A stretch of 64,000 nucleotides of DNA, taken from the NCBI RefSeq assembly GCF_016629525.1, contig NZ_AP024269.1:1550001-1614000 (forward strand). The letters are read 5' to 3'. Below, piece after piece: positions 7,533 through 15,630 of this stretch (positions are counted from its first letter, which is position 1; every line of letters begins with the position of its first letter). This stretch comes from Kaistia sp. 32K (GTDB lineage Bacteria; Pseudomonadota; Alphaproteobacteria; Rhizobiales; Kaistiaceae). The notes beneath the pieces were generated by a model. It was given only the letters and a program-made list of their open reading frames with translations, ran no database searches and was not told where the DNA came from. The position numbers were made by a program, and so were the translations under genes.

Positions 7533-9029
7533 ATGATGAATCGTCGCGAGTTTTTCGTGCCGACTGCCGCAGGATTTGTCGCGAGCGCCTTTGGCGCGTC
7601 CGTTCTCACGGTCGCCAGCGGCGCGCCGGTTCGGGCGCAGGCGGGCGAGGAGCCGCTGGGCGGGCAACCGCCAGTCGGTTCGGCGCCGTCGGTCAGGGAC
7701 TTCGATTACCAGATCAAATATCATCGCGCCTTCGAGGCAGTGCTTTGGAACATGCCGGCGATCGCGATCTATTCGTTCCGGCGGTCGGCATTCGACGATC
7801 TGGGCGCCAAAGACAACGACATCATCGCCTATTCGGCGCCGGCGACGCCGAAGCTCGAGGCGCTGACGGCGAACAGCACCACGCCCTACATCACCGCCTT
7901 CACCGATCTGCGGAAGGGGCCGGCGGTGGTGGAGGTGCCGGCGGCCGGTCCGGACGGCAGCCTCTACGGCCAGGTCGTCGACGCCTGGCAGTTCACGATC
8001 GCCGATGTTGGTCCCGCCGGCCTGGATCAGGGCAAGGGTGGCAGGTTTCTCTTCACGCCGCCCGGCTATTCCGAGCCGATCCCGGACGGCTACATCCACG
8101 TCGCCTCGCCGAATTACCGCATCGCCCTGGCCTTCCGCTCGGTGCCGGCGGCCGGCAAGTCGGTCGCGGACGCCTATGCCTATGCCAAGCGGCTGCGCGT
8201 CTATTTCCTCTCGGAAGCCGCCAACCCGCCCCGGCAGCGCTTCATCGATCCGATCGACCAACGCTACGCCACGCTGCCGTTCTACGACGAACGACATTTC
8301 GAGGACATGCACGCGATCCTGACCGTCGAGCCCGTTAAGGAGCAGGACAAGGTCATGATGGGCATGTTGGTGTCGCTCGGCATCGAGAAGGGCAAGCCGT
8401 TCGCGCCCGACGAAACCACCAGGCGGGCGATGCGGCAGGCGGCGATCGATGCCTGGTTCTTCCTGCAGGGCTGGTTCGACGAGGTTCTGGCGCGGCGGGT
8501 CTACTGGCCCGACCGCCACTATGTCTCGCTGCTGCAGGCCGACCGGAATCGAAGCTTCACTTTCACTTATGACGATCGCATCGACCTGATCGAGCGCGCT
8601 GCCGAGTATTTCTGGTGCACCTATATGCCCAGGACGCTCAGCGATGACCCGGCCACCCAGTATCTCATCGCCATGGCCGACAGGAACGGCCAGAGGCTGG
8701 AGGCCGGAAAGCTCTACAAGCTCGACGTGCCGGCCAATATGCCGGTCCGGCAATTCTGGGCGCTCACCGTCTACGACCGCGCGACCTTCTCCTTCATCTA
8801 CAGCGAGAACAATCGGACGACGCTGTCCTCCTATGATCTCGACGGGATGAAGAAGAACGCCGATGGCGGCGTGACGATCTATGTGGGCCCGAAGGCTCCC
8901 GCGGGCCTCGAGGCGAACTGGATACCGACCTCCGGCAAGCGGCCGATGCCGACGATGCGGTTCTACGGGGGCACCGAGGCCCTCAACCGCAAGACCTTCG
9001 TCCTGCCCGATTTTGAAGAAGTTGCCTGA
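7533..9029 (+). CDS. DUF1254/DUF1214 exported protein with Tat-like signal
   Basis: A 498-residue protein with DUF1254 in the N-terminal half and DUF1214 at the C-terminus (FWALTVYDRATF, a DGG turn, NWIPTSGK and MRFYGGTEAL). The N-terminus MMNRREFFVPTAAGF followed by a hydrophobic stretch and AQA resembles a twin-arginine signal peptide, so folded export to the periplasm is likely. GGAGG lies just before the start. The next gene, also DUF1254/1214, follows after 14 bases, so they form an operon. Catalytic function is unknown for the family. This is the fused version of the split pair at 177-1339. Confidence 0.88.
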   Translation: MMNRREFFVPTAAGFVASAFGASVLTVASGAPVRAQAGEEPLGGQPPVGSAPSVRDFDYQIKYHRAFEAVLWNMPAIAIYSFRRSAFDDLGAKDNDIIAYSAPATPKLEALTANSTTPYITAFTDLRKGPAVVEVPAAGPDGSLYGQVVDAWQFTIADVGPAGLDQGKGGRFLFTPPGYSEPIPDGYIHVASPNYRIALAFRSVPAAGKSVADAYAYAKRLRVYFLSEAANPPRQRFIDPIDQRYATLPFYDERHFEDMHAILTVEPVKEQDKVMMGMLVSLGIEKGKPFAPDETTRRAMRQAAIDAWFFLQGWFDEVLARRVYWPDRHYVSLLQADRNRSFTFTYDDRIDLIERAAEYFWCTYMPRTLSDDPATQYLIAMADRNGQRLEAGKLYKLDVPANMPVRQFWALTVYDRATFSFIYSENNRTTLSSYDLDGMKKNADGGVTIYVGPKAPAGLEANWIPTSGKRPMPTMRFYGGTEALNRKTFVLPDFEEVA

Positions 9030-9043
9030 ACCAGGAGGTTCCG

Positions 9044-10456
9044 ATGAAAGCCGCTTCCATTCTCGTCGCCGCCCTTTCGGTGCTTTGCCTCACCCAGGGC
9101 GCACCGGCGGCCGAGACGTTCGAAGACAAGCTCGTGTCGACGCCGACCTCGCCGGAGGTGATGGCAAAAGGCCAGGAAATCGACGGATATCAGCTCGCCG
9201 TCTCCGCCTATGCCTGGGGGTATCCGCTTGTCCGAATGGAGCGGGTCGTCCGGCAATATACCGATGTGCCATCGCCGAAGCCCGCCACCAGCTATCGCGC
9301 GCCGCTGAACCAGATCGGCTGGGCGTCCGAACTCGCGACGCCCGACGCGAAGGACATGCCGACCGCCAACAACGACACCTACTACATGAGCGCGGTGGTC
9401 AAGCTGGACCGTCCCTACATCCTGTCGGTTCCGGACACGCAGGATCGCTACTATGTCGTGAACATCTTCAACATGTGGCAGGAGCTGGAGCACTATATCG
9501 GCCGGCGCACGACCGGCACGGCGGCGGCGCGCTACGCGATCGTACCTCCGGGCTGGAAGGGGGATCTCCCCGCCGACGTGAAACGCCTCGACGTGACGAC
9601 GGATAAGGTGTGGCTATGGGGCCGGCTCCGGATCGCGCAGGGCGAGCCCGTGGCTCCGGTGCTGGCGTTGCAGAAGCAGTTCCGGCTCGAGCCCCTGGGC
9701 GGAGTGGCGTCGAACGACGAGGCGGCCGCGCTGGAACCGCTTCCCTCCATCGCGGGGGAGTCCCTCGGCTTCTTCAAGCATCTCGCGGCGGCCTTGAAGG
9801 ACAACCAGGTCAAGCCGGTCGACCAGGCCCTGTTCGCGCAGTTCGCGAGGATCGGCCTGACGGAGAACGGCTTTGATCCGTCGAAACTATCCGAGTCGAC
9901 GCGCAAGGGCCTTCAGCGCGGACTGGAGGATGCCCCGGACGTTGTCGTTTCGTCGCTTGCGAGCACGGCGGTCAACCGCAATGGGTGGACCTGGGCCACG
10001 GGCCTCGACAGCTTCGGCTTCAACTATCCCCTGCGCGCCATGGTGGCGGGCTCCTATCTCGGCGGGAACGGCGAGAAAGAGGCGATGTACCCGCTTCGCT
10101 CAACGGATTCGGACGGCAATCTGCTGAGCGGCGCCAATCGGTACGTCATCAAGTTCGACCGCGAGCCGCCGGTCAACGCCTTCTGGTCCCTCACCATGTA
10201 CGACGATGCCGACAAGATGCTCGTGGCGAACCCGATCGCGCGATACAAGGTCGGCACGGACACGCAAGGCCTTGTCAAGGCGGCCGACGGGTCGATCACG
10301 ATCCCGGTCCAGGCCGACAAGCCGGACGGCGACGCCGCCGCCAACTGGCTGCCCGCGCCGAAGGGCAATTTCTACGTCATTCTGCGCCTGTATCAGCCGA
10401 GCGACGAGATCCTGAACGGATCCTATCCGCTGCCGCAGATGCGGAAGGTGCCATAG
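9044..10456 (+). CDS. DUF1254/DUF1214 secreted protein, paralogue of its neighbour
   Basis: A 470-residue protein with a Sec signal peptide (residues 1-23, ending APAAE). DUF1254 covers roughly residues 60-190 (AYAWGYPLVRM, NNDTYYMSAVVKL, RYYVVNIFNMW). The C-terminal DUF1214 domain has FWSLTMYDDADKMLV and NWLPAPKGNFYVILRLYQP. It lies 14 bases after a paralogue that carries a Tat-like signal, so the pair is probably co-expressed and both work in the periplasm. AGGAGG precedes the ATG. Function is unknown. Confidence 0.88.
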   Translation: MKAASILVAALSVLCLTQGAPAAETFEDKLVSTPTSPEVMAKGQEIDGYQLAVSAYAWGYPLVRMERVVRQYTDVPSPKPATSYRAPLNQIGWASELATPDAKDMPTANNDTYYMSAVVKLDRPYILSVPDTQDRYYVVNIFNMWQELEHYIGRRTTGTAAARYAIVPPGWKGDLPADVKRLDVTTDKVWLWGRLRIAQGEPVAPVLALQKQFRLEPLGGVASNDEAAALEPLPSIAGESLGFFKHLAAALKDNQVKPVDQALFAQFARIGLTENGFDPSKLSESTRKGLQRGLEDAPDVVVSSLASTAVNRNGWTWATGLDSFGFNYPLRAMVAGSYLGGNGEKEAMYPLRSTDSDGNLLSGANRYVIKFDREPPVNAFWSLTMYDDADKMLVANPIARYKVGTDTQGLVKAADGSITIPVQADKPDGDAAANWLPAPKGNFYVILRLYQPSDEILNGSYPLPQMRKVP

Positions 10457-10544
10457 GGCGGGGATCCCCGTCGATTGCGGGATCAGCGCGGCGATCGATC
10501 CAACGGCTTCGGCTACGGATCGCGTCGCTGCCGCCCGCCTCCCT

Positions 10545-11426
10545 TCACCCGCGCTTCAGCATCTCCAGCAGTTCCTGGCCTGCCATGCCGAGCGGGTTCT
10601 GCTTCATCCAGCGCAGGTGCAGCGGCAGTTTCAGGCCGTTGGCGACGTTGGAGAAGGGCAGGATGCGGACGCTGCCTTCGCGCGCGAGCGGCGTCGCCAC
10701 CGAGAGCGGCAGGTTGGCCCAGCCGAGGCCGACCTTCACCATGTTGACCGCCGTGGCGAGGCTGTCGGTGCGCCAGTAGGAGCCGGCGATCAGCTGGCGG
10801 AAATCCGAGATCGGATGCTCGGTGCTGGCGATCAGGATCTGCCGGTGGTGGAACAGATCGTCGAGCTTCAACGTCTCGACGTCGACGAGCTCCGAGCCGT
10901 GCCGGGTCGAGACGACGGCGACCAGCGTCTCCGTGCCGATGAAGTGAAAATCCTCCTTCCGGCTCGTCTCCAGCCCGCCATAGGCGATGCAGAGATCGAT
11001 CCGGCCGGTGCGCAGGCGCTCGACTACGTCGTCCTGCGGCGCGGTGGTGATCTCGATCGCGAGCAGGGGATGGCGGGCCGAGACATCCGAGATCGTGTGC
11101 ATCAGCCGCGCATTGTCGATGTCGGCGGCGATCCCGATGGCGAGCCGGGTCTCCAGCCCGTCCGATAGCTCGGTCGCGTGGGCGGCGAGTTGCTCGAGCT
11201 GCTCGGCGATGACGCGGGCATGCGGCACCAGCGCCAGCGCCGCCGGCGTCGGGCGGACCTGCCGCGCCTCGCGCACGAACAGCGCGTAGCCGAGCTCGGC
11301 CTCCAGATTGGCAATCGCCATGCTCACCGCCGAGGGGACGCGATGCAGCACGCGCGCCGCGGCGGAGAACGAGCCCTGGTCGATCACCGCCAGGAAGAGC
11401 TCGATGCTGTCGCTCGAAAAGATCAT
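10545..11426 (-). CDS. LysR-family transcriptional regulator
   Basis: A 293-residue LysR protein. Residues 5-64 are the winged HTH (IELFLAVIDQGSFSAAARVL, VPSAVSMAIANLE), and the rest is the periplasmic-binding-like effector domain. It is divergent from the PACE efflux gene at 11536, with a T-N11-A palindrome in between. That is the usual layout for a LysR regulator controlling its neighbour and itself. In Acinetobacter the LysR-type AceR controls the PACE pump AceI, which supports the inference. The effector ligand is unknown. Confidence 0.9.
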   Translation of the reverse strand: MIFSSDSIELFLAVIDQGSFSAAARVLHRVPSAVSMAIANLEAELGYALFVREARQVRPTPAALALVPHARVIAEQLEQLAAHATELSDGLETRLAIGIAADIDNARLMHTISDVSARHPLLAIEITTAPQDDVVERLRTGRIDLCIAYGGLETSRKEDFHFIGTETLVAVVSTRHGSELVDVETLKLDDLFHHRQILIASTEHPISDFRQLIAGSYWRTDSLATAVNMVKVGLGWANLPLSVATPLAREGSVRILPFSNVANGLKLPLHLRWMKQNPLGMAGQELLEMLKRG

Positions 11427-11436
11427 ACCCTGACCT

Positions 11437-11451
11437 ATCAGCTGAACTGAT
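11437..11451. promoter_or_regulatory. LysR-type operator (T-N11-A palindrome)
   Basis: ATCAG-N5-CTGAT, containing the LysR consensus T-N11-A as a perfect inverted repeat. It lies 11 bases upstream of the lysR start and about 85 bases upstream of the PACE gene. It probably serves autorepression and control of the divergent efflux gene. Confidence 0.5.
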
Positions 11452-11535
11452 GGCTGGCAACTTTTCCTGTCTGCGCCGTTGCTGGTAGACGACCGCCATA
11501 CATCGGCCGTCCGGCCGTTCTCAAGAGGTGATTTG

Positions 11536-11991
11536 GTGCAAGGCGTTCTTCGCAGGGTGGTCTACGTTTCGGTGTTCGAGATTTCCGGGACCCTCATCTC
11601 GGCCTTCATGCTGGCCTATCTTTCCGGTTCCACGGCGTCGCACACGGGTCCGCTGGCGATCATGATTTCGACCACCGCGGTGACGGTCAATCTGATCTAC
11701 AACTGGCTGTTCGAGCGCTGGGAATCGACGCAGGCCGCCCGTTCCCGCTCGCTGGCGCGGCGGATCCTGCATGCCGTCGGCTTCCAGGCGACGCTGGTGA
11801 TGTTCCTGATCCCGCTGATCGCCTGGTGGATGCAGATCTCGCTCCTCGAGGCGCTGCTGCTCGACGCCGTGCTGATCGTGTTCTTCCCCGTCTACATGTT
11901 CGTCTTCAACTGGGCCTTCGACGGGATCTTCGGCCTGCCGGATTCGGTGACCAAGGGCCGTGTCGGGGACGAGGCGGAAGCCGCCGCATGA
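11536..11991 (+). CDS. PACE-family (chlorhexidine/biocide) efflux protein
   Basis: A 151-residue inner-membrane protein with four helices arranged as two bacterial transmembrane-pair repeats. The hallmarks are RRVVYVSVFE, VNLIYNWLFERWE, RILHAVGFQATLV and YMFVFNWAFDGIFGLP. PACE proteins are proton-driven exporters of biocides such as chlorhexidine or of polyamines. I choose GTG 11536 because GAGGTGA is correctly spaced, whereas the longer frame to 11479 adds charged residues before helix 1. Divergent LysR control is likely. Confidence 0.85.
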   Translation: MQGVLRRVVYVSVFEISGTLISAFMLAYLSGSTASHTGPLAIMISTTAVTVNLIYNWLFERWESTQAARSRSLARRILHAVGFQATLVMFLIPLIAWWMQISLLEALLLDAVLIVFFPVYMFVFNWAFDGIFGLPDSVTKGRVGDEAEAAA

Positions 11992-12023
11992 GCATGGCGC
12001 CTGCTGCATAGGACAGCGGTCCG

Positions 12024-12149
12024 GTGCGTCCTTCGAGGCGCGCCCTATCGGTCGCTCCTCAGGATGTTGAGGGTTTTGACTTTGCCGAAATCGGCATTCC
12101 GAATCTCAACATGCTGAGGAGGCCTGAAGGGCCGTCTCGAAGCACGCAC
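12024..12149. repeat. Degenerate family E palindromic repeat
   Basis: GTGCGTCCTTCGAGGCGC near 12024 and GTCTCGAAGCACGCAC near 12134 are imperfect inverted arms. Between them the fragments CTCAGGATGTTGAG and CTCAACATGCTGAG form an inner inverted repeat. The arms match the better copies at 15438 and 44870. The copy fills most of the gap after the PACE gene. Confidence 0.5.
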
Positions 12150-12208
12150 CTTGAAGCCGCCACAGGTCGTTGCGACGGGGTCGTCGTGACGGATGACCAG
12201 GCCGGTCT

Positions 12209-13339
12209 TCAGCCGTAGACGGCAGCGCGGATGGCGTCGGGGTAGGGGCCGTTGACGCCGGCGACGGCGGTGTTCGAGAACGAGACGACCGAAAGCTTGC
12301 GCACGGGGTCGACGAACCAGGAATGGCCGTAGACGCCGCCCCATTGCCAGGTGCCGGGCGAGAACGGCGAGGCGTTGGCGGCGGGATCATAGGTGATCGA
12401 CCAGCCGAGGCTGAAGCCGCGACCGGGAACCGTCGTGTCGAAGGCGCCGATCGCGTTCGTCGCAAGCAGCTTCAGGCTTTCGGTGGAGAGGATCGGCGCG
12501 CCGCCGCGCCGCATCGCCTCCAGGAAGGCGAGGATATCGCCGGCCGTACCGAACATGCCGGCGCCGCCGGACGGGAACGAGGCGGGATCGAAATTGCGGT
12601 CGGGCGCGAAAGTGAGCGTGCCGGCCTTGCCCGCGACGGGCTGGTGCGCCGCCATCGGCGTCGGGCGCGGGTCGCCATCGGCATAGGCCGTGGCGAGCCG
12701 GGCGCGATCGGTCGGCAGGAAGGCCGTGTCGGCGAGGCCGAGCGGCACGGTAACGCGCCGGGCGATGATCTCGGGCAGGCCGAGGCCGGTCGCCTTTTCC
12801 AGCACCGCGCCGAGCACGTCGATGCCGACCGAATAGGCCCAGGACGATCCCGGCGCGAAGGCGAGCGGCTGCGCCGCGATCTTCGCCAGGTTCTCCGCCA
12901 TGCCGCGCCCCGGCTGGTCCAACCCTTCCGAGATGCCGGCCGACTTGTCATAGCCGTAGATCAGTCCGCTCGTGTGGGTGAGCAGGTGACGAAGGGTGAT
13001 GACGGGTTCGCTGCCATCGGCGAGCTTCGGGCGGAAATCCGGCAGGAAGCGCGTCACCGGATCGTCGAGGCCGAGAACGCCGGCTTCGGCCAGCGACAGG
13101 GCGGCGGCGGCGACGAGCGGCTTGGTGACCGAGGCGAGGCGGAAGATCGTGTCCTCGGCGGTGCGGCGCCCGGCCTCGCGATCGGCATAGCCGGCGGTGC
13201 GCCGGTAGACGGTCTCGCCTTCCTCCGCCACCAGCACCACGGCGCCGACGATCACCTCGTTGCGGATCGCCTCGTCGATGACGGCGTCGAGCCGGGCGGC
13301 GCGCTTGTCGCGGCTGGCGGAGGGAGGGGCGTCGGTCAT
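12209..13339 (-). CDS. Class C beta-lactamase-like serine hydrolase
   Basis: A 376-residue enzyme of the beta-lactamase/transpeptidase-like superfamily, related to esterases and D-amino-acid peptidases. The catalytic SxxK is Ser70-Val-Thr-Lys73 (RLASVTKPLV) and the Tyr motif is Tyr169-Ser-Val (WAYSVGIDVLG). A C-terminal GHSW (His339) takes the place of KTG. The start is ATG 13339, because upstream residues to 13441 lack homology. There is no convincing signal peptide, so it is probably cytoplasmic and more likely an esterase than a true beta-lactamase. Substrate is unknown. Confidence 0.85.
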   Translation of the reverse strand: MTDAPPSASRDKRAARLDAVIDEAIRNEVIVGAVVLVAEEGETVYRRTAGYADREAGRRTAEDTIFRLASVTKPLVAAAALSLAEAGVLGLDDPVTRFLPDFRPKLADGSEPVITLRHLLTHTSGLIYGYDKSAGISEGLDQPGRGMAENLAKIAAQPLAFAPGSSWAYSVGIDVLGAVLEKATGLGLPEIIARRVTVPLGLADTAFLPTDRARLATAYADGDPRPTPMAAHQPVAGKAGTLTFAPDRNFDPASFPSGGAGMFGTAGDILAFLEAMRRGGAPILSTESLKLLATNAIGAFDTTVPGRGFSLGWSITYDPAANASPFSPGTWQWGGVYGHSWFVDPVRKLSVVSFSNTAVAGVNGPYPDAIRAAVYG

Positions 13340-13471
13340 CGGGTACTCCGGGCAAGAAGCGGGGAGACAGAATGAATCAGGTCCCGCGTCACATGCAACC
13401 CTCAGCCGAAGCCTGATTGCACCGCCTGCTTTTGCGCGCATACGCTGCGCGGACCCTGCCGCCAGAGAGAA

Positions 13472-13501
13472 GGGCGCCCGCGCGGTTCAGCGCGGAGGCC
13501 C
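13472..13501 (-). terminator. Terminator-like hairpin after the outer-membrane protein gene
   Basis: On the minus strand, GGGC-CT-CCGCGC pairs with the complementary arm CGCGCGG-GC-GCCC across a short loop and is followed by a pyrimidine run (TTCTCTCT). It lies 26 bases beyond the stop of the gene at 13527. Confidence 0.45.
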
Positions 13502-13526
13502 GGATGGCGTCATTCGATCGGCAGGA

Positions 13527-14255
13527 TCAGAACTTGTAGTTCAGGCCGAACTTGACCGTCTGCAGCGAGGAGAGGTCGGCCTTGTACGGGCCGCTCGCGT
13601 TGAACGCATTGACGGTGAAATCCTTCGAGCCGAGATCGGCATAGAGATATTCGAGCTTGGCGGTGAGGTTGTGGGTCACGGCATATTCGAGGCCGGCGCC
13701 GACCGTCCAGCCGGTGAAGATCTGGCTGTCGCCGCTGACGAGGTTCGGCGCGTTCGGAATGTTGCTGCTGATGTAGACTTCAGACTTGGCGTTGGCCCAG
13801 GCAAAACCACCCGTCACATAGGGGAGGAAGCGGTCGACGGCATAGCCGGCGCGCCCGCGAACCGTGCCAAGTGCCGTGATCTCGCTGCGGGTGCCGATTT
13901 CAAAGTACTGGCCGCCGCCGCTGATGCGCAGAGCGCCGCTATCCTTCAGGTCGGCGAAGGCCGCGTCCGCCTCGATGCCGAGCACGACGTTGTTGGCGAG
14001 TTGGTAATTGTAGCCGAGCTGGCCGCCGCCGAGGAAGCCGTCCGGCTTGTTGCCTTTGCCCTCGCCGTAGATATCCGTCATCTCGGTATCGAACGTGGCC
14101 CAGCCATAGCCGGCGTGGACGCCGGCATAGAAGCCGGTCCAGTTGAAGGCCGGCGCGGCGACGGGCTCGGGCGGCGCGACGGTGAGATCGGCTGCCTGTG
14201 CGCCGGCCAGCCCGAAGGCCGTCGCGGCCGCGAGGCCAAGAATATGTCTGATCAT
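13527..14255 (-). CDS. Omp25/RopB-like outer-membrane beta-barrel protein
   Basis: A 242-residue outer-membrane protein. It has a signal peptide (residues 1-21, cut near AQA-AD), a short Pro-rich linker, the family block FNWTGFYAGVHAGYGW, repeated amphipathic strands such as GYAVDRFLPYVTGGFAWA, LEYAVTHNLTAKLEYLYADLG, and a terminal Phe (VKFGLNYKF) for BAM insertion. It resembles the Omp25/Omp31/RopB group of rhizobia and Brucella. The paralogue at 14462 is adjacent in the same orientation, suggesting tandem duplication; hairpins between them suggest separate transcription. Confidence 0.9.
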   Translation of the reverse strand: MIRHILGLAAATAFGLAGAQAADLTVAPPEPVAAPAFNWTGFYAGVHAGYGWATFDTEMTDIYGEGKGNKPDGFLGGGQLGYNYQLANNVVLGIEADAAFADLKDSGALRISGGGQYFEIGTRSEITALGTVRGRAGYAVDRFLPYVTGGFAWANAKSEVYISSNIPNAPNLVSGDSQIFTGWTVGAGLEYAVTHNLTAKLEYLYADLGSKDFTVNAFNASGPYKADLSSLQTVKFGLNYKF

Positions 14256-14360
14256 GTGATTCCCCTGATAGTTGCGTGACTTAGAGGCAACCGGCTGGCC
14301 GCGTCCAGTCGTCGGGGCGTGTTTCTCGCCCCGTTCCGGTCACGCATTCAGAGAGGAATT

Positions 14361-14385
14361 CACCTGCCGCAGGGGACGGCAGGTG
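14361..14385. terminator. Hairpin between the two outer-membrane protein genes
   Basis: CACCTGCCG and CGGCAGGTG form a perfect nine-base stem with a seven-base loop, about 75 bases beyond the stop of the gene at 14462 in its direction of transcription. On the minus strand the tail is AATTCCTCTC, so it is a weak intrinsic terminator at best. Confidence 0.35.
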
Positions 14386-14461
14386 TTCTTGTCATGCGAT
14401 TGCGCCGCGGCGCGCCAGGCGGCCGCGGCGCATATCGCCGCTTCGATAGGCAGGGCGGGGA

Positions 14462-15169
14462 TCAGAACTTGTAGTTGAGGCCGACCTGCACCGTCTGGAC
14501 CTTGAGATCGGCCTGGACCGGCGTGCCGAGGTCGAAATCGCGCGAGCCGAGATCGGCATAGAGATAGTCGAGCTTGGCGGTGATGTTGTTGGTCACGGCA
14601 TATTCGACGCCGGCGCCGATCGTCCAGCCCGTGTAGGTCTGCTTGTTCGAGGCGGCATTGTGAACGAGCTGCTGGCCGTCGACCGTGATCGTGTTCGAGA
14701 AGGCGAGGTCGGCGCGCGCCCAGGCGAGACCGCCGGTCACATAGGGCAGGAAGCGATCAGCCGCATAGCCGAGCCGGCCGCGCACCGTGCCGAACGTATC
14801 GATCTTGGTGGAATAGGCGATTTCGACCGCGGCTTCCGACGGATCGCCGATGACGGTGTCGATGTCGTCCTTCAGGCTGCCGAACGAGACGTCGGCCTCG
14901 ACGCCGAGCACGAGGCGGTTGTCGAACTGGTAATTGTAGCCGACCTGGCCGCCGCCGAAGAAGCCGTCCGGCTTCAGGCCGCCATAGGCGTCGGTCGGAT
15001 CCGAGGTGAAATCGCCCCAGCCATAGCCGGCGTGGCCGCCGAGATAGAGGCCGGTCCAGCTGAACGCCGGCGCGGGCACCGGCTCCGGCGGGGCCGCCGT
15101 CAGATCCGCCGCCTGTGCCGCTCCGGCCATGCCGAGGGCCAACACGATACCCAGTCCCAAAGTCTTCAT
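14462..15169 (-). CDS. Omp25/RopB-like outer-membrane beta-barrel protein (paralogue)
   Basis: A 235-residue barrel protein closely related to the one at 13527. It shares the signal peptide ending AQA-AD, the linker APPEPVPAPAFSWTG, the block GRLGYAADRFLPYVTGGLAWA and the C-terminal Phe of VQVGLNYKF. ATG 15169 is preferred over 15181 because GGAG is five bases upstream. These proteins contribute to envelope stability and permeability. The upstream gap 15170-15437 is AT-rich and probably carries the promoter, but no clear -35/-10 pair stands out. Confidence 0.9.
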   Translation of the reverse strand: MKTLGLGIVLALGMAGAAQAADLTAAPPEPVPAPAFSWTGLYLGGHAGYGWGDFTSDPTDAYGGLKPDGFFGGGQVGYNYQFDNRLVLGVEADVSFGSLKDDIDTVIGDPSEAAVEIAYSTKIDTFGTVRGRLGYAADRFLPYVTGGLAWARADLAFSNTITVDGQQLVHNAASNKQTYTGWTIGAGVEYAVTNNITAKLDYLYADLGSRDFDLGTPVQADLKVQTVQVGLNYKF

Positions 15170-15437
15170 GCTGGTCTCCATCCGACTTGCCGTATTTGTT
15201 GGCCAGCATAGTGGATGGATATGCCAAGGAAATATGAACGCAGTCGAATTGGTTTTTATGCAGTACGATGTTTTAGGCGTTGTTGCAGAATTGCTATGAC
15301 ATTTCGATTTTATACTTAAATCGTCAAATCAATTTGATTGCATTTTGTTTCGAAAATCGCGCGATTGATGGAAGTGGAGGCCGATCAACGGTTGTGCGCG
15401 GAGAATTCTTCGCGCTGAACGGATCAATCCACTCCGC

Positions 15438-15581
15438 CATCATCCTGAGGTGCTTCGCGCAAGCGAAGCCTCGAAGGAGGGTCCAGCGGGGCATTCCGGT
15501 TTGTCGACGGGGTCTGAAGGTCCGAGGCGATCCCTGGACCCTCCTTCGAGGCCCGGCTTCGCCGGGCACCTCAGGATGATG
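15438..15581. repeat. Family E palindromic repeat
   Basis: Near-perfect inverted arms: CATCATCCTGAGG plus CTTCG hairpin and CCTCGAAGGAGGGTCCA on the left, TGGACCCTCCTTCGAGG and CACCTCAGGATGATG on the right. Small CGAAGC or CCCGGC hairpins lie inside each arm. It occupies most of the gap between the porin-like gene and PBP1A. A second good copy is at 44870 and a degenerate one at 12024. Confidence 0.85.
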
Positions 15582-15630
15582 GTCGAGTTCAGTCCGGGCG
15601 GCGAGCCGGCGCAGGGCCTGCCGAATACCG

